A DNA stretch of 64,000 nt from Bradyrhizobium sp. 4 (GCF_023100905.1 NZ_CP064686.1:5704001-5768000), one strand, 5' to 3'; numbered from the stretch's first letter, positions 40,083 to 49,195 are shown. Numbers and translations: made by a program. The notes: a model not told the origin generated them from the sequence alone.

Positions 40083-40694
40083 TCAGCGCATCGTCCTTGT
40101 CGCCCGACGCCGAGGCTTTTGAGTCCGGCCACTGGCAGTCATGCGTCCCGCAGCGAGAATTCCGTCGGAAAGCTTCCCAGCACCAACAGCGCGCGACAGC
40201 ACGATTGATCCAACCAAGGTTGCGATAGCGCCGGTCGCGATTTGGCGGGCCTGTCGAGGTGGCTGATCGGGAAGCAGCTCGACAAAGACGTCGATCATCT
40301 TCTCCAGCTTGTCGGCGAACGCCTGCTGCTCGCTGGAGCCCGATCGAGCGATATCGACAGCCAGGGTTGGAAGGGCGCAACCATGTTTGGGATTGTCTCG
40401 ATGCCGCGGACTCAGATAGTCGGCAATCAAGGTCTCGAAGCGTTCGCCGTTGGCCGTGTCGTCAGTCAGCTTTTTCCAGCGCTCGGTCGTTTGGTCCATT
40501 GCAAAGGCGATCGCCTCGCCAACAAGCGCCTCCCGCGACTCGAAATGATTGTAGAAGCCGCCATGCGTCAGACCCGCAAGTTTCATCAAATCGATGACGC
40601 TGAGCCCTTTGGCGCCCTTCTGGCGTAAACCGTAAGAGGCATTTTCAACGATCCGACGGTGCGTCCGACGCCTGTGGTTTTCTCCGTAACGCAT
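40083..40694 (-). CDS. TetR-family transcriptional regulator
   Basis: The start MRYGENHRRRTHRRIVENAS at 40694 yields 203 residues; a longer frame from 40790 would cover the promoter. The HTH VIDLMKLAGLTHGGFYNHFE (about residues 33-52) is typical, and the C-terminal domain has CALPTLAVDIARS as in AcrR/NemR-like repressors. It sits between the Mo-oxidoreductase operon (same strand, 26 bp) and a divergent thiolase gene, with a perfect 8-bp inverted repeat in the shared promoter, so it likely represses both sides. A CoA-ester or aromatic compound is a likely ligand. Confidence 0.88.
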   Translation of the reverse strand: MRYGENHRRRTHRRIVENASYGLRQKGAKGLSVIDLMKLAGLTHGGFYNHFESREALVGEAIAFAMDQTTERWKKLTDDTANGERFETLIADYLSPRHRDNPKHGCALPTLAVDIARSGSSEQQAFADKLEKMIDVFVELLPDQPPRQARQIATGAIATLVGSIVLSRAVGAGKLSDGILAAGRMTASGRTQKPRRRATRTMR

Positions 40695-40814
40695 CACCAC
40701 CCCGTGCAAGCTCCCTGGAGGACCGGCCGTACAATCGTACTCGTCCCTCGGAACAATTCTCGAACCGCGCTTTCTTGACGGCTGCGGCAAGATTTCATTG
40801 CAATGCTTGCCATC

Positions 40815-40836
40815 TTATATGACTATCATCATATAA
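40815..40836. promoter_or_regulatory. Perfect inverted repeat, candidate TetR operator
   Basis: TTATATGA (40815-40822) and TCATATAA (40829-40836) are exact inverted copies 6 bases apart, between the divergent TetR and thiolase genes and 27 bases before the thiolase ATG. Confidence 0.65.
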
Positions 40837-40863
40837 CAACAGATATCAGCAGGAGAGTTCGCG

Positions 40864-42063
40864 ATGGCCGCCGTTTCCGATCCCATCGTCATTGTTTCCG
40901 CCGCTCGCACGCCCCTTGGCCGGTTCATGGGCGAGTTGTCGCCGCTGAGCGCCCACAAGCTCGGCGCTCACATTATCGGTGCGGCACTGGAGCGGGCGAA
41001 GCTGGCGCCTGAAAAGATCGACGAGGTGTTCATGGGCAATGTGTTGCCGGCGGGACAGGGGCAGGCACCGGCCCGCCAGGCTGCGCGCGGCGCCAAACTG
41101 CCCGACGCGACCGGCGCCACGACCGTTAACAAGGTCTGCGGCTCCGGCATGAAGGCGACTATGCTTGGCCACGATATCATCAAGGCGGGGTCAGCGAAGA
41201 TCGTGCTGTCCGGCGGAATGGAAAGCATGAGCAATGCACCCTATCTGCTGACGAAAGCGAGGAGTGGATATCGCGCCGGGCACGACCGGATCATTGATCA
41301 CATGATGATGGACGGGTTGGAAGACGCATATGAAACCGGGCGTTCGATGGGCGATTTCGGCGAGGCCACAGCGGAGGCTTATCAATTCACTCGCAAGGAC
41401 CAGGACGCCTACGCGATCGAGACGCTGACCCGCGCGCGCAACGCGGTCGAAGGGGGCGCGTTCAGGGCCGAGATCGCGCCGATCACGCTCACAGAAAAGG
41501 CCGGATAACGGATCATCGCGAACGACGAGCATCCGCTGAAAGTGGATCCAGCCAAGATTCCCGGATTGAAGGCAGCGTTCCGCGCCAACGGCACTATTAC
41601 GCCGGCCGCCTCCTCCGCCAATGCCGACGGCGCCGCGGCTCTCATCCTTGCAAAACGCTCTCTCGCCGATCGCGATGGCCTACCCGTGCTGGCAGAGATC
41701 AAAGGTCATGCTACCCATAGCCAAGAGCCGCAATGGTTCACCACGGCGCCGATCCCGGCGATCCGCAAGCTGCTCGACAAGGTCGGCTGGAGTGTCGGCG
41801 ATGTCGACCTGTTCGAGATCAACGAGGCCTTTGCCGTGGTCGCGATGGCGGCACAGAAAGACCTCGGCATTCCCAGGGAGAAGCTGAACGTCAACGGCGG
41901 CGCCTGCGCGCTCGGTCATCCCATCGGCGCTACCGGTGCGCGGCTGATCGTCACATTGTTGCATGCCCTCGAGGCCCAAAATCTCAAGCGGGGCGTGGCT
42001 GCGCTCTGCATTGGAGGCGGTGAAGCGACCGCAATCGCCATCGAGCGAGTGATACACCGCTAG
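40864..42063 (+). pseudogene. Acetyl-CoA acetyltransferase with in-frame TAA
   Basis: The gene reads through 399 codons in one frame except for a TAA at 41506-41508 (codon 215), between LTEKAG and RIIANDEHPLKVDPAKIPGL. The N-terminal part has the active Cys92 in NKVCGSGMK; the C-terminal part has NEAFAVVAM, the catalytic NGGACALGHPIGATG and CIGGGEATA. All catalytic parts of a thiolase are therefore kept but on both sides of the stop. A single base change, such as GAA to TAA, would explain it. Two further interrupted genes lie within this window, so a real mutation load or base errors should be tested. Confidence 0.87.
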
Positions 42064-42189
42064 CACGTCAATCTGCAACCGGACCGTTTTGGTTTCCGGG
42101 CGCACCGGCCATGCCGATTGCTGAATCCTGCGCGCCGGGCGCGGCAGATGCGCCCGGTTGAAGCGGTCGAATTGGACGAGGCGAGGATC

Positions 42190-42486
42190 TCAGCCGCGCG
42201 CCTTCAGATGCAGCATCGGGTGATGCTCGTAGTGGCCGGCGCCATTCTTCACGATGGGGTCTTCCGAGGTGATCACCTCGATGTCGAGATCATCCGCGAT
42301 CTGGTAGAGCGACACGCCATAACCGCCACGCGGGTCCATGACGGGACCGTGCGCGACGATCTGCCCCTTTGCGAGCAGATCATCCAGGAACGCACCGTGC
42401 TGCTTCATCAACTATTTCTCATCGGCGTTCATGGTCACCAGGAAATCCGCCCGGGGCGGAAGGTACTTGCAGAGGTAGTACTTCAT
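42190..42486 (-). pseudogene. YciI-like protein with in-frame amber codon
   Basis: The ATG at 42486 has GAGGAG seven bases upstream and gives MKYYLCKYLPPRADFLVTMN, but TAG at 42414-42412 is codon 25. The frame continues LMKQHGAFLDDLLAKGQIVA and HGPVMDPRGGYGVSLYQIAD to the normal stop at 42190, with the YciI/YCII features KYLPPR, GPV and the DPIVK element. A restart at the ATG two codons after the TAG would leave a 73-residue product lacking the first strand. It is the last gene of the acyl-CoA operon. Confidence 0.8.
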
Positions 42487-42638
42487 CGGTCGCTCCTCGG
42501 TGAACACGGCTTTCTACCTTGCATGTCGGCCTGGCTGGCGCCCCTCGATTTGAGAAATCAATCGGCGGCGCCCATCTGCTGCTGAATGCGATCGGCGAGT
42601 ATTGATCCTTGCACTGAAGGTTCTCTCACAAGGTCTTG

Positions 42639-43649
42639 TCAAGCAACGGCTCGCGTGGCCGCATTGTCGACAGTACCGTCAAGGAAGCCGGTCAGCCGCT
42701 GCCGGATGATCTGTTCGGCTTCCGTCATGATGCGATCAATAAGCTCCTTCACCGTCGGGATATCGTGGATCAGTCCGACCACCATGCCGCAGCTCCAGGC
42801 GCCGGCGTCCATCTCGCCGTCAACCATCACCCTGGGGTAGACGCCCGCCACCTGCTCGTGGATGTCCTCGATCTTGAGGCTCGCCCCCTTCTCCCGCTCC
42901 ACTTCGAGCAATTGATCGACGCCCTTGTTCTTCAGCACGCGCTCGGTGTTGCGCAGCGCACGCATCACCAGCACGGTGTCGAGTTCGGTGGCTTTGACCA
43001 GAGCCTGCTTGACGTTGGCATGGACGGGCGCTTCCTTGGTGGCGACGAAGCGGGTGCCCATGTTCATGCCAGCGGCGCCCATCGACAGCGCGGCAACAAG
43101 GCTGCGTGCGTCCGCCATGCCACCCGAGGCCACGAACGGAATCTTCAGTTCATCCGCCGCGCGCGGCAGCAGGATCATGTTCGGGATATCGTCCTCGCCG
43201 GGATGACCGCCGCATTCGAAGCCGTCGACGCTGACGGCGTCGCAACCGATCTTCTCGGCTTTCAGCGAATGCCGCACCGAGGTGCATTTGTGGATCACCT
43301 TAATGCCAGCCGCCTTCAGCGCGGGCATGTACGCTTCCGGGCTGCGGCCGGCGGTCTCCACGGCCTTGACGCCGCCCTCCTTGATGGCGGCGATATATTC
43401 GGGATACGGCGGCGCAGTGAAGCTCGGCAGGAAGGTCAGGTTTACACCGAACGGCTTGTCGGTCATGTCACGGCAGCGTGCGATTTCCTTCGCCAGCAGC
43501 TCCGGCGTCCGCTGTGTGAGGCCGGTGATGATGCCGAGACCGCCGGCGTTCGATACCGCGGCGGCAAGCTCGGCAAAGCCGACATAATGCATGCCGCCTT
43601 GGATGATCGGATGCTGGATACCGAACAGTTCGGTGATTGCTGTCTTCAC
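42639..43649 (-). CDS. Nitronate monooxygenase-family FMN enzyme
   Basis: The 336-residue protein starts MKTAITELFGIQHPIIQGGM and has the FMN-binding barrel marks of the family: NAGGLGIITGLT, the phosphate-binding GFECGGHPGEDDIPNM (about 146-161), ASGGMADARSLVAALSMGA and GAAGMNMGTRFVATKEA. Members oxidise nitronates or act as other FMN reductases. In an acyl-CoA operon, a role as an enoyl-CoA or ketone-handling oxidoreductase is conceivable. It ends 153 bp before the YciI-like remnant. Confidence 0.88.
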   Translation of the reverse strand: MKTAITELFGIQHPIIQGGMHYVGFAELAAAVSNAGGLGIITGLTQRTPELLAKEIARCRDMTDKPFGVNLTFLPSFTAPPYPEYIAAIKEGGVKAVETAGRSPEAYMPALKAAGIKVIHKCTSVRHSLKAEKIGCDAVSVDGFECGGHPGEDDIPNMILLPRAADELKIPFVASGGMADARSLVAALSMGAAGMNMGTRFVATKEAPVHANVKQALVKATELDTVLVMRALRNTERVLKNKGVDQLLEVEREKGASLKIEDIHEQVAGVYPRVMVDGEMDAGAWSCGMVVGLIHDIPTVKELIDRIMTEAEQIIRQRLTGFLDGTVDNAATRAVA

Positions 43650-43670
43650 GTGCGCTTCTCCGCTTTCCGA

Positions 43671-44858
43671 TCAGTTGACAATTTCGAACAGGCCGGCTGC
43701 GCCCATGCCGCCGCCGATGCACATGGTCACCACGCCGTATTTCGCCTTGCGCCGGCGCCCCTCGATCAGGATGTGACCGACAAGCCGGCTGCCCGTCATG
43801 CCGTAGGGATGGCCGATCGCGATCGAACCGCCATTGACGTTCAGTTTGTCCGGATCGATGCCGAGCTTGTCGCGGCAGTAGATCACCTGGACCGCATAGG
43901 CTTCGTTCAGCTCCCAGAGATCAATGTCGTCGATCTTCAGGCCGTGCCGCTTGAGAAGGCGCGGGATCGCCGCGACCGGACCGATGCCCATTTCGTCCGG
44001 CTCGACACCGGCGGCGACGAAGCCACGGAAGATGCCGAGCGGCTTCAGGCCCTTCTTCGCAGCGATCTTGTCGCTCATGACCACGCACGCCGATGCGCCA
44101 TCGGAGAGCTGGCTGGCGTTGCCGGCCGTGATGGTCTTGCCTTCGAACACCGGCTTGATCTTCGCCAGTCCTTCCGCCGTGGTCTCGGGGCGCGGACCTT
44201 CATCCTTCGACAGCGTCACCTGCTGATAGGTGACCTCCTTGGTGTCCTTGTTGACGACGGCCATCCTGGTCGTGATCGGGACGATCTCGTCATTGAAGCG
44301 GCCCGCCTGCACCGCCGCACCGATGCGGCGCTGACATTCGAGGCTGTATTCGTCCTGCCGGTCGCGGCCAATCTTGTAACGCTCGGCGACGATTTCTGCG
44401 GTGTCGAGCATCGACATGTACATCTCCGGCTTCATCGCCATCAGCTCGTCGTCGACCGCATGGAATCTGTTCATGTGCTCGTTTTGCACCAGGCTGATCG
44501 ATTCGATGCCGCCTCCGATTGCGACCTCGACGCCATCAAGCATGATCGAGCGTGCCGCGACCGCGATCGCCTGCAGGCCGGAGGCACACTGCCGATCGAT
44601 CGTGGTGCCGGCAACGGTGACTGGCAGGCCGGCCCGGATCGCCCCCTTGCGTGCGACGTTCATCACCATGGTGCCCTGCTGCATCGCGCAACCGATCACC
44701 ACATCTTCGACCTCGCCCGGATCAATGCCCGCGCGCCTCACCGCTTCGGCCATCACATGGCCGGCCATGGTCGGACCTTCGGTGTTGTTCAGCGCACCGC
44801 GAAAGGCCTTGCCGACGCCGGTGCGTGCGGTGGAAACGATAACTGCCTCTGTCGTCAT
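43671..44858 (-). CDS. Acetyl-CoA C-acyltransferase (thiolase)
   Basis: The 395-residue, complete thiolase has the nucleophile Cys91 in IDRQCASGLQAI, NEAYAVQVIYCRD, the catalytic His in NGGSIAIGHPYGMTG and the last active Cys in MCIGGGMGAAGLFE. It cleaves beta-ketoacyl-CoA to acetyl-CoA and a shortened acyl-CoA. It stands between two acyl-CoA dehydrogenases and the FMN enzyme in one operon and could replace the broken thiolase at 40864. Confidence 0.92.
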   Translation of the reverse strand: MTTEAVIVSTARTGVGKAFRGALNNTEGPTMAGHVMAEAVRRAGIDPGEVEDVVIGCAMQQGTMVMNVARKGAIRAGLPVTVAGTTIDRQCASGLQAIAVAARSIMLDGVEVAIGGGIESISLVQNEHMNRFHAVDDELMAMKPEMYMSMLDTAEIVAERYKIGRDRQDEYSLECQRRIGAAVQAGRFNDEIVPITTRMAVVNKDTKEVTYQQVTLSKDEGPRPETTAEGLAKIKPVFEGKTITAGNASQLSDGASACVVMSDKIAAKKGLKPLGIFRGFVAAGVEPDEMGIGPVAAIPRLLKRHGLKIDDIDLWELNEAYAVQVIYCRDKLGIDPDKLNVNGGSIAIGHPYGMTGSRLVGHILIEGRRRKAKYGVVTMCIGGGMGAAGLFEIVN

Positions 44859-44872
44859 GCTTGCCTCTTTTG

Positions 44873-46003
44873 CTATGCAGCCGCGTCGAGCTGCACGTAA
44901 CGCAGCAGGTGGTGAGCGGGATCGCCAAACTGGATGTTGATGGAGGAGATTCGCTTGAAGTAATGGCCGACGTTCAATTCGTCGGTCATGCCCATGCCGC
45001 CGTGCAGCTGAACCGCCTGGTCGGCGATGAACTTGCCGGCATAGCCGACCTTCGACTTGGCGCCGGAGGCGAGGCGCGAGATACCGCTCTCGCCGGCACC
45101 GAGGCTAAGATTGAGATGCTGCATCAGGGAAAGCGCCTCCTGATGGGCAATGAACATGTCGACCATCCGGTGTTGCAGCACCTGGAAGCTGCCAATGGTG
45201 ACGCCGAACTGCTTTCTCGCCTTGGCGTACTCCAGCGTCGCTGAGTTCAACTCGGCCATGGCGCCGACCGCCTCGGCACAGAGCGCGCCAATGGCCCGGT
45301 CCCGGCAGGCTTCCAGCAGGGCGACGCCCTCCCCCTCGCTGCCGAGCAACTCGCCGCGAACATCCCGTAAGGTGATTTCCGCGGCGCGGCGGCCGTCGAT
45401 GGTCTTGAAGCTGCGCAGATCCAGATTGGCCGTCCTGGCATCGACGACGAACAGGCTGACGCCGGAGCGATCGTCGTGCTTGCCCTTGGTGCGGGCGGAG
45501 ACGATGAAATAGTCCGCCCATGGCGCGGCGACGACGGCGGTCTTCTCACCAGTGAGCATGTAATCGCTGCCGTTGAGCCGCGCCGTGGTCGCGACATTGG
45601 CGAGGTCGAAGCGCGAGGCTTTTTCGGTCCAGGCCAGCGCCCAGATCTTCTGTCCGGCGATGATATCGGGAATCAAAGCCTGCTTCTGCTCATCGGTGCC
45701 CGCATGTTCGATCAAGCCGCCGGCTAGCACGACCGTTTCGACGTACGGCTCCACGACGAGGTGACGGCCGAACTCCTGGGCAACGATCATGGTGGAGAGC
45801 GGGCCGCCACCAAGGCCGCCGCTCTCCTCGGAGAACGGCGCGGCGAGCAGGCCGAGCTCCGCAAAGGCATCCCACTGCCTGCGGCTCCAGCCGTCGTCGC
45901 TGGCGACGGCCTTGCGGCGCGCCTCAAAACTGTACTGGTCGCGCAGCATGCGCTGCACGCTGGAGCGCAGCAGTTCCTGCTCTTCCGTGAACTGGATGTC
46001 CAT
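44873..46003 (-). CDS. Acyl-CoA dehydrogenase (shorter partner)
   Basis: The 376-residue protein starts MDIQFTEEQELLRSSVQRML at 46003 and has SEESGGLGGGPLST, WALAWTEKASRFDLANV, an FAD-contact stretch ARKQFGVTIGSFQVLQHRMV and the end QLHGGMGMTDELNVGHYFKR. It is adjacent to a second, longer acyl-CoA dehydrogenase. Paired, unlike subunits of this kind often form alpha2-beta2 enzymes for bulky CoA esters such as sterol or aromatic side chains. The start is 14 bp before the next dehydrogenase stop. A longer frame to 46375 is an antisense artefact overlapping that gene. Confidence 0.9.
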   Translation of the reverse strand: MDIQFTEEQELLRSSVQRMLRDQYSFEARRKAVASDDGWSRRQWDAFAELGLLAAPFSEESGGLGGGPLSTMIVAQEFGRHLVVEPYVETVVLAGGLIEHAGTDEQKQALIPDIIAGQKIWALAWTEKASRFDLANVATTARLNGSDYMLTGEKTAVVAAPWADYFIVSARTKGKHDDRSGVSLFVVDARTANLDLRSFKTIDGRRAAEITLRDVRGELLGSEGEGVALLEACRDRAIGALCAEAVGAMAELNSATLEYAKARKQFGVTIGSFQVLQHRMVDMFIAHQEALSLMQHLNLSLGAGESGISRLASGAKSKVGYAGKFIADQAVQLHGGMGMTDELNVGHYFKRISSINIQFGDPAHHLLRYVQLDAAA

Positions 46004-46026
46004 CCGATCCTCTTGTTGCGCTGTTG

Positions 46027-47208
46027 CTAGAGACCGAGCACCGCTTTGGCGATGATGTTGCGCTGGATTTCGTTCGATCCGCCGTAGATGCTGAGCTTGC
46101 GCGCGTTCAGGTACTTTTCCGTCGCGGTGTGGCCGTAATCGGGACCCGGCATGAACTGGTTTGCGCTTAAAGATCGCTCGCGAAGCGCCAGCCCGTAATT
46201 TCCGATGGCGCGATGCGTCAGCTCGGTAATGCCCTGAAATATCTCGGTGCCGCGGATCTTGAAGAGCGAAGCCGCAGGACCCGGATCGATGCCGCGCGCC
46301 ATCTGCGCAACGACCCGCAGCTCGGTGGCCTCGAGCGCAAGCACGTCGAGCTCGATCCGCCCGATTTCCTTGCAAAATTCGAGATGCGCCGGATCATCCG
46401 CGGGGATCTCCGCCTTCACGATCTTCTTCAACCGGTCGAGATAGCGCGTCGACCGGCCAATTCCGGCCATGCTGGTGCGCTCATTGCCCAGCAGGAATTT
46501 TGCGTAGGTCCAGCCCTTGTTCTCCTCGCCGATCAGGTTCTCGACGGGGACGTGGACGTCCTCGAGAAAGACGTCATTGACCTCGTGCGATCCGTCGATT
46601 GTGATAATCGGACGCACGGTGACGCCGGGCGACTTCATGTCGATCAGGAGGAACGAGATTCCGGCCTGAGGCTTTGCGCCCGGATCGGTACGCACCAAGC
46701 AGAAGATCCAGTCGGCATGCTGCGCCAACGTCGTCCAGGTCTTGTGGCCGTTGACGATGTAGTGGTCGCCGTCGCGCACGGCCTTAGTCCGGACGGTGGC
46801 GAGGTCCGAGCCCGAGCCCGGCTCTGAATAGCCCTGGCACCACCAATCTTCACCCGAAAGAATCCGCGGCAAGAATTTCTGTTTTTGCGCGTCGTTGCCG
46901 AAGGTGTAGATGACCGGACCCACCATGGTCACGCTGAACGCCAGCGGCGGCAGCGTCCCGGCCCGGCTGGTTTCCTGCTCGAAGATGAAACGCCGGGTGA
47001 TCGACCAGCCGGGTCCGCCATATTCTTTGGGCCAGAGCGGCGCGATCCAGCCCTTCTTGTAGAGAATGCAGTGCCAGAGCAACGATTGCTCTTTGGTCAG
47101 GTCGGTCTCCGGATTGGGGACCCGCATTTCCTTCGGATAGTTTTCGGAAATGAAAGCGCGCACCTCATCACGGAAGGACGCGTCTTCGGGGGACAGTGCG
47201 AGTTCCAT
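46027..47208 (-). CDS. Acyl-CoA dehydrogenase (longer partner)
   Basis: The 393-residue protein from MELALSPEDASFRDEVRAFI has the FAD motifs WCQGYSEPGSGSDLATVRTK, VNGHKTWTTLAQHADWIFCL, NERTSMAGIGRSTRYLDRL and the end YGGSNEIQRNIIAKAVLGL. It belongs to the FadE-like group acting on branched or cyclic acyl-CoAs. Together with its shorter neighbour it may form a heteromeric enzyme. The next gene upstream ends ten bases before this start. Confidence 0.91.
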   Translation of the reverse strand: MELALSPEDASFRDEVRAFISENYPKEMRVPNPETDLTKEQSLLWHCILYKKGWIAPLWPKEYGGPGWSITRRFIFEQETSRAGTLPPLAFSVTMVGPVIYTFGNDAQKQKFLPRILSGEDWWCQGYSEPGSGSDLATVRTKAVRDGDHYIVNGHKTWTTLAQHADWIFCLVRTDPGAKPQAGISFLLIDMKSPGVTVRPIITIDGSHEVNDVFLEDVHVPVENLIGEENKGWTYAKFLLGNERTSMAGIGRSTRYLDRLKKIVKAEIPADDPAHLEFCKEIGRIELDVLALEATELRVVAQMARGIDPGPAASLFKIRGTEIFQGITELTHRAIGNYGLALRERSLSANQFMPGPDYGHTATEKYLNARKLSIYGGSNEIQRNIIAKAVLGL

Positions 47209-47218
47209 CCTGAGCGTC

Positions 47219-47956
47219 CTACCACTTCTCACCGAAGGGGCGGATTTCCAGCTCGAAGGTCCAAGCGCTCTTCGGCTGCTGGTAGAGCTGCCAGTAGGAC
47301 GTCGCGACCGAGGCCGGCGGCATCAGCAGATCCGGATCGTCGAGCGCACCGGGCCCGAGCGCTTCCAGGCGCCGCTGACGGACCCACTCGGTGTCGACGC
47401 CGGAATCGATAATCAGGTGGGCGACGTGGATATTCTTCGGGCCCAGCTCACGTGCCATCGCCTGCGCCACAGCGCGCAGTCCGAATTTGGCGCTGGCAAA
47501 GGCAGCATAGCCGCTGCCGCCGCGCAACGAAGCGGTCGCACCCGTGAAGAAGATGTTGCCCTGGCCGCGCGGCAGCATCAGCCGGGCCGCCTCGCGCCCC
47601 GCAAGGAAGCCGGAGTAGCAGGCCATCTCCCAGACCTTGCGGAAAACGCGCTCGGTCGTTTCGAGGATCGGGAAGTTGACGTTGGCGCCAATGTTGAAGA
47701 TGCAGACTTCCAGGGGCGCGTGCTTGTCGGCGTCGTTCAGGAAGGAGATGATCTCCTCCTCCTTGCGCGCGTCGAGCGAACGTGCGTGAATCTCGCCGCC
47801 GGCGGCCTCGATCTCCTTGACCAGCGGCGCCAGCTTGTCGCCGTTGCGGCGGCCGGCGAAGACAGTAAAGCCCTCGGAAGCAAACTTCTTGGCAATCTCG
47901 CCGCCGATGAAATCGCCCGCGCCGATCACGGCGACGGTTGCATTTCTCTTTTTCAA
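47219..47956 (-). CDS. Atypical SDR (SDR_c10-like), Phe in place of catalytic Tyr
   Basis: The 245-residue protein begins MKKRNATVAVIGAGDFIGGE, with the classical TGxxxGxG reduced to IGAGDFIG. At the active site AAFASAKFGLRAVAQAMARE has Phe-x3-Lys. Its end, ELEIRPFGEKW, and HQQPKSAWT-like stretch link it to the other three SDRs. It is the first gene of the operon running down to the YciI remnant, with the GTTC-N7-GAAC promoter about 330 bp upstream. Confidence 0.85.
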   Translation of the reverse strand: MKKRNATVAVIGAGDFIGGEIAKKFASEGFTVFAGRRNGDKLAPLVKEIEAAGGEIHARSLDARKEEEIISFLNDADKHAPLEVCIFNIGANVNFPILETTERVFRKVWEMACYSGFLAGREAARLMLPRGQGNIFFTGATASLRGGSGYAAFASAKFGLRAVAQAMARELGPKNIHVAHLIIDSGVDTEWVRQRRLEALGPGALDDPDLLMPPASVATSYWQLYQQPKSAWTFELEIRPFGEKW

Positions 47957-48450
47957 GGAACTTCTCCCGGTTAAGTTAGGCGCGCTGTATGCGAAGCCGT
48001 TCTATCGGTTCTGGAACGTGGACCACGTTTTTGAGCCAGACCAGAACGATGGGGATTTCGCCGTCGCGCTGATCGAGGCTACCATGGCCGCGGCGCAGTC
48101 CTCGAGCGGCCCGATCTGGTCCAGCGCTTTGGCAAAATGGCGACCTGTCGATTGGTCGATGCGGCCAGCAAACCGAAAAGCAATTTGATCGAGACCGAGT
48201 GCTTGCGACAGCTTCGCCACGACTAACCGCCTCCCGACTGAAGAACATCGGCGCCTTTTTGAGCATTGCGCCTCGTGGTGAAACATGCGTTCTTTTTTAG
48301 AACTCGTCAATCGCTATTTTGTTGTCACAGTCGGATCAAGAAATGGCACGTTCGCTGTCCTATGCAGAGACTATCGAGAACCCCGTTTACAACGCGGCTT
48401 CCAGGCGATACCGATAGCGTATCAAATAAGAACTTATAGGAGAAGCGAGC
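47957..48450. other. Divergent promoter region and long leader; no certain gene
   Basis: Between divergent SDR genes lie 494 bp. The GTTC-N7-GAAC/-35 site is at 48289-48310, leaving about 330 bp of leader before the minus-strand gene. Two overlapping minus-strand frames (47976-48266 and 48002-48310) cover the leader, but I recognise no family in either; a decayed small gene is possible. No rho-independent terminator is evident. Confidence 0.5.
48289..48310 (-). promoter_or_regulatory. GTTC-N7-GAAC operator with TTGACG -35 box
   Basis: GTTC (48289-48292), seven bases, GAAC (48300-48303). On the minus strand TTGACG (48310-48305) precedes it directly, so the palindrome falls in the -35/-10 spacer of a promoter directed to the operon starting at 47956. 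Confidence 0.65.
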
Positions 48451-49194
48451 ATGGGAGAGAGTCGCGGAGTCGCGATGCTGGTCGGCGCAGGCGATGCCAT
48501 CGGCGCTGCCGTTGCGCGGCGGTTTGCCAGCGGCGGCTACACCGTTTGCATCTGCAGGCGCGATGCAGCCAAGTCTCAGGCGCTTGTCGATGAACTCAGG
48601 GGGAAAGGCCACAGCATTCACGCCTTCAGCGTCGATGCCCGCCAGGAAGCGGAAGTGCAGAAGCTGTTCGCGGACGTCGAACGCGATATCGGCCCGATCG
48701 AGATCTGCCTGTTCAATGCCGGTTCGAACGTCAACAAGCCCCTGCTGGAGACTACCGAAAAGCTATTCTTCAAGGCCTGGGAGTTGGCCTGCTACGCCGG
48801 CTTCCTGGTGGGGCGCGAAGCTGCGCGCGTCATGCTGTCCCGCGGACGCGGCACCATCTTTTTCACCGGTGCGACCGCAAGCATCCGCGGCAGCAAGGGG
48901 TTTGCTGCGTTTGCATCGGCCAAATTCGGTCTCCGCGCGCTGGCCCAGGCCATGGCGCGCGAGCTCGGGCCTGAGAATATTCACGTCGTCCATCTCATCA
49001 TCGACGCCGGTGTCGATAGCGAAGCCATCCATCAGCGCATGAAGGCGGCCAGGGGGATCGAGGCCAGCGAGATCCCGCCTGACAGCCTGACCAAGACCTC
49101 CTCAATTGCGGAAGCGTATTGGTTTGCCCATCAGCAAAGCCGCGATGGCTGGACCCATGAACTCGATCTTCGTCCCGCTGCAGAGAAATGGTGA
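48451..49194 (+). CDS. Atypical SDR (SDR_c10-like), Phe in place of catalytic Tyr
   Basis: The 247-residue protein starts MGESRGVAMLVGAGDAIGAA (AGGAG about ten bases before) and is the closest relative of the SDR encoded across the divergent promoter: both share SIRGSKGF/SLRGGSGY-type loops, FASAKFGLRALAQAMARELG with Phe-x3-Lys, and the final ELDLRPAAEKW. It is followed two bases later by a GST gene. The altered active site suggests binding or an unusual reduction rather than a standard dehydrogenase. Confidence 0.86.
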   Translation: MGESRGVAMLVGAGDAIGAAVARRFASGGYTVCICRRDAAKSQALVDELRGKGHSIHAFSVDARQEAEVQKLFADVERDIGPIEICLFNAGSNVNKPLLETTEKLFFKAWELACYAGFLVGREAARVMLSRGRGTIFFTGATASIRGSKGFAAFASAKFGLRALAQAMARELGPENIHVVHLIIDAGVDSEAIHQRMKAARGIEASEIPPDSLTKTSSIAEAYWFAHQQSRDGWTHELDLRPAAEKW

Positions 49195-49195
49195 C

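Noticed and set aside
42636..44900. Plus-strand open frame of 754 codons
   Set aside because: It is antisense to the intact thiolase and FMN enzyme genes, has no family similarity and is His/Arg/Asp-rich, as expected from the reverse of GC-rich coding DNA.
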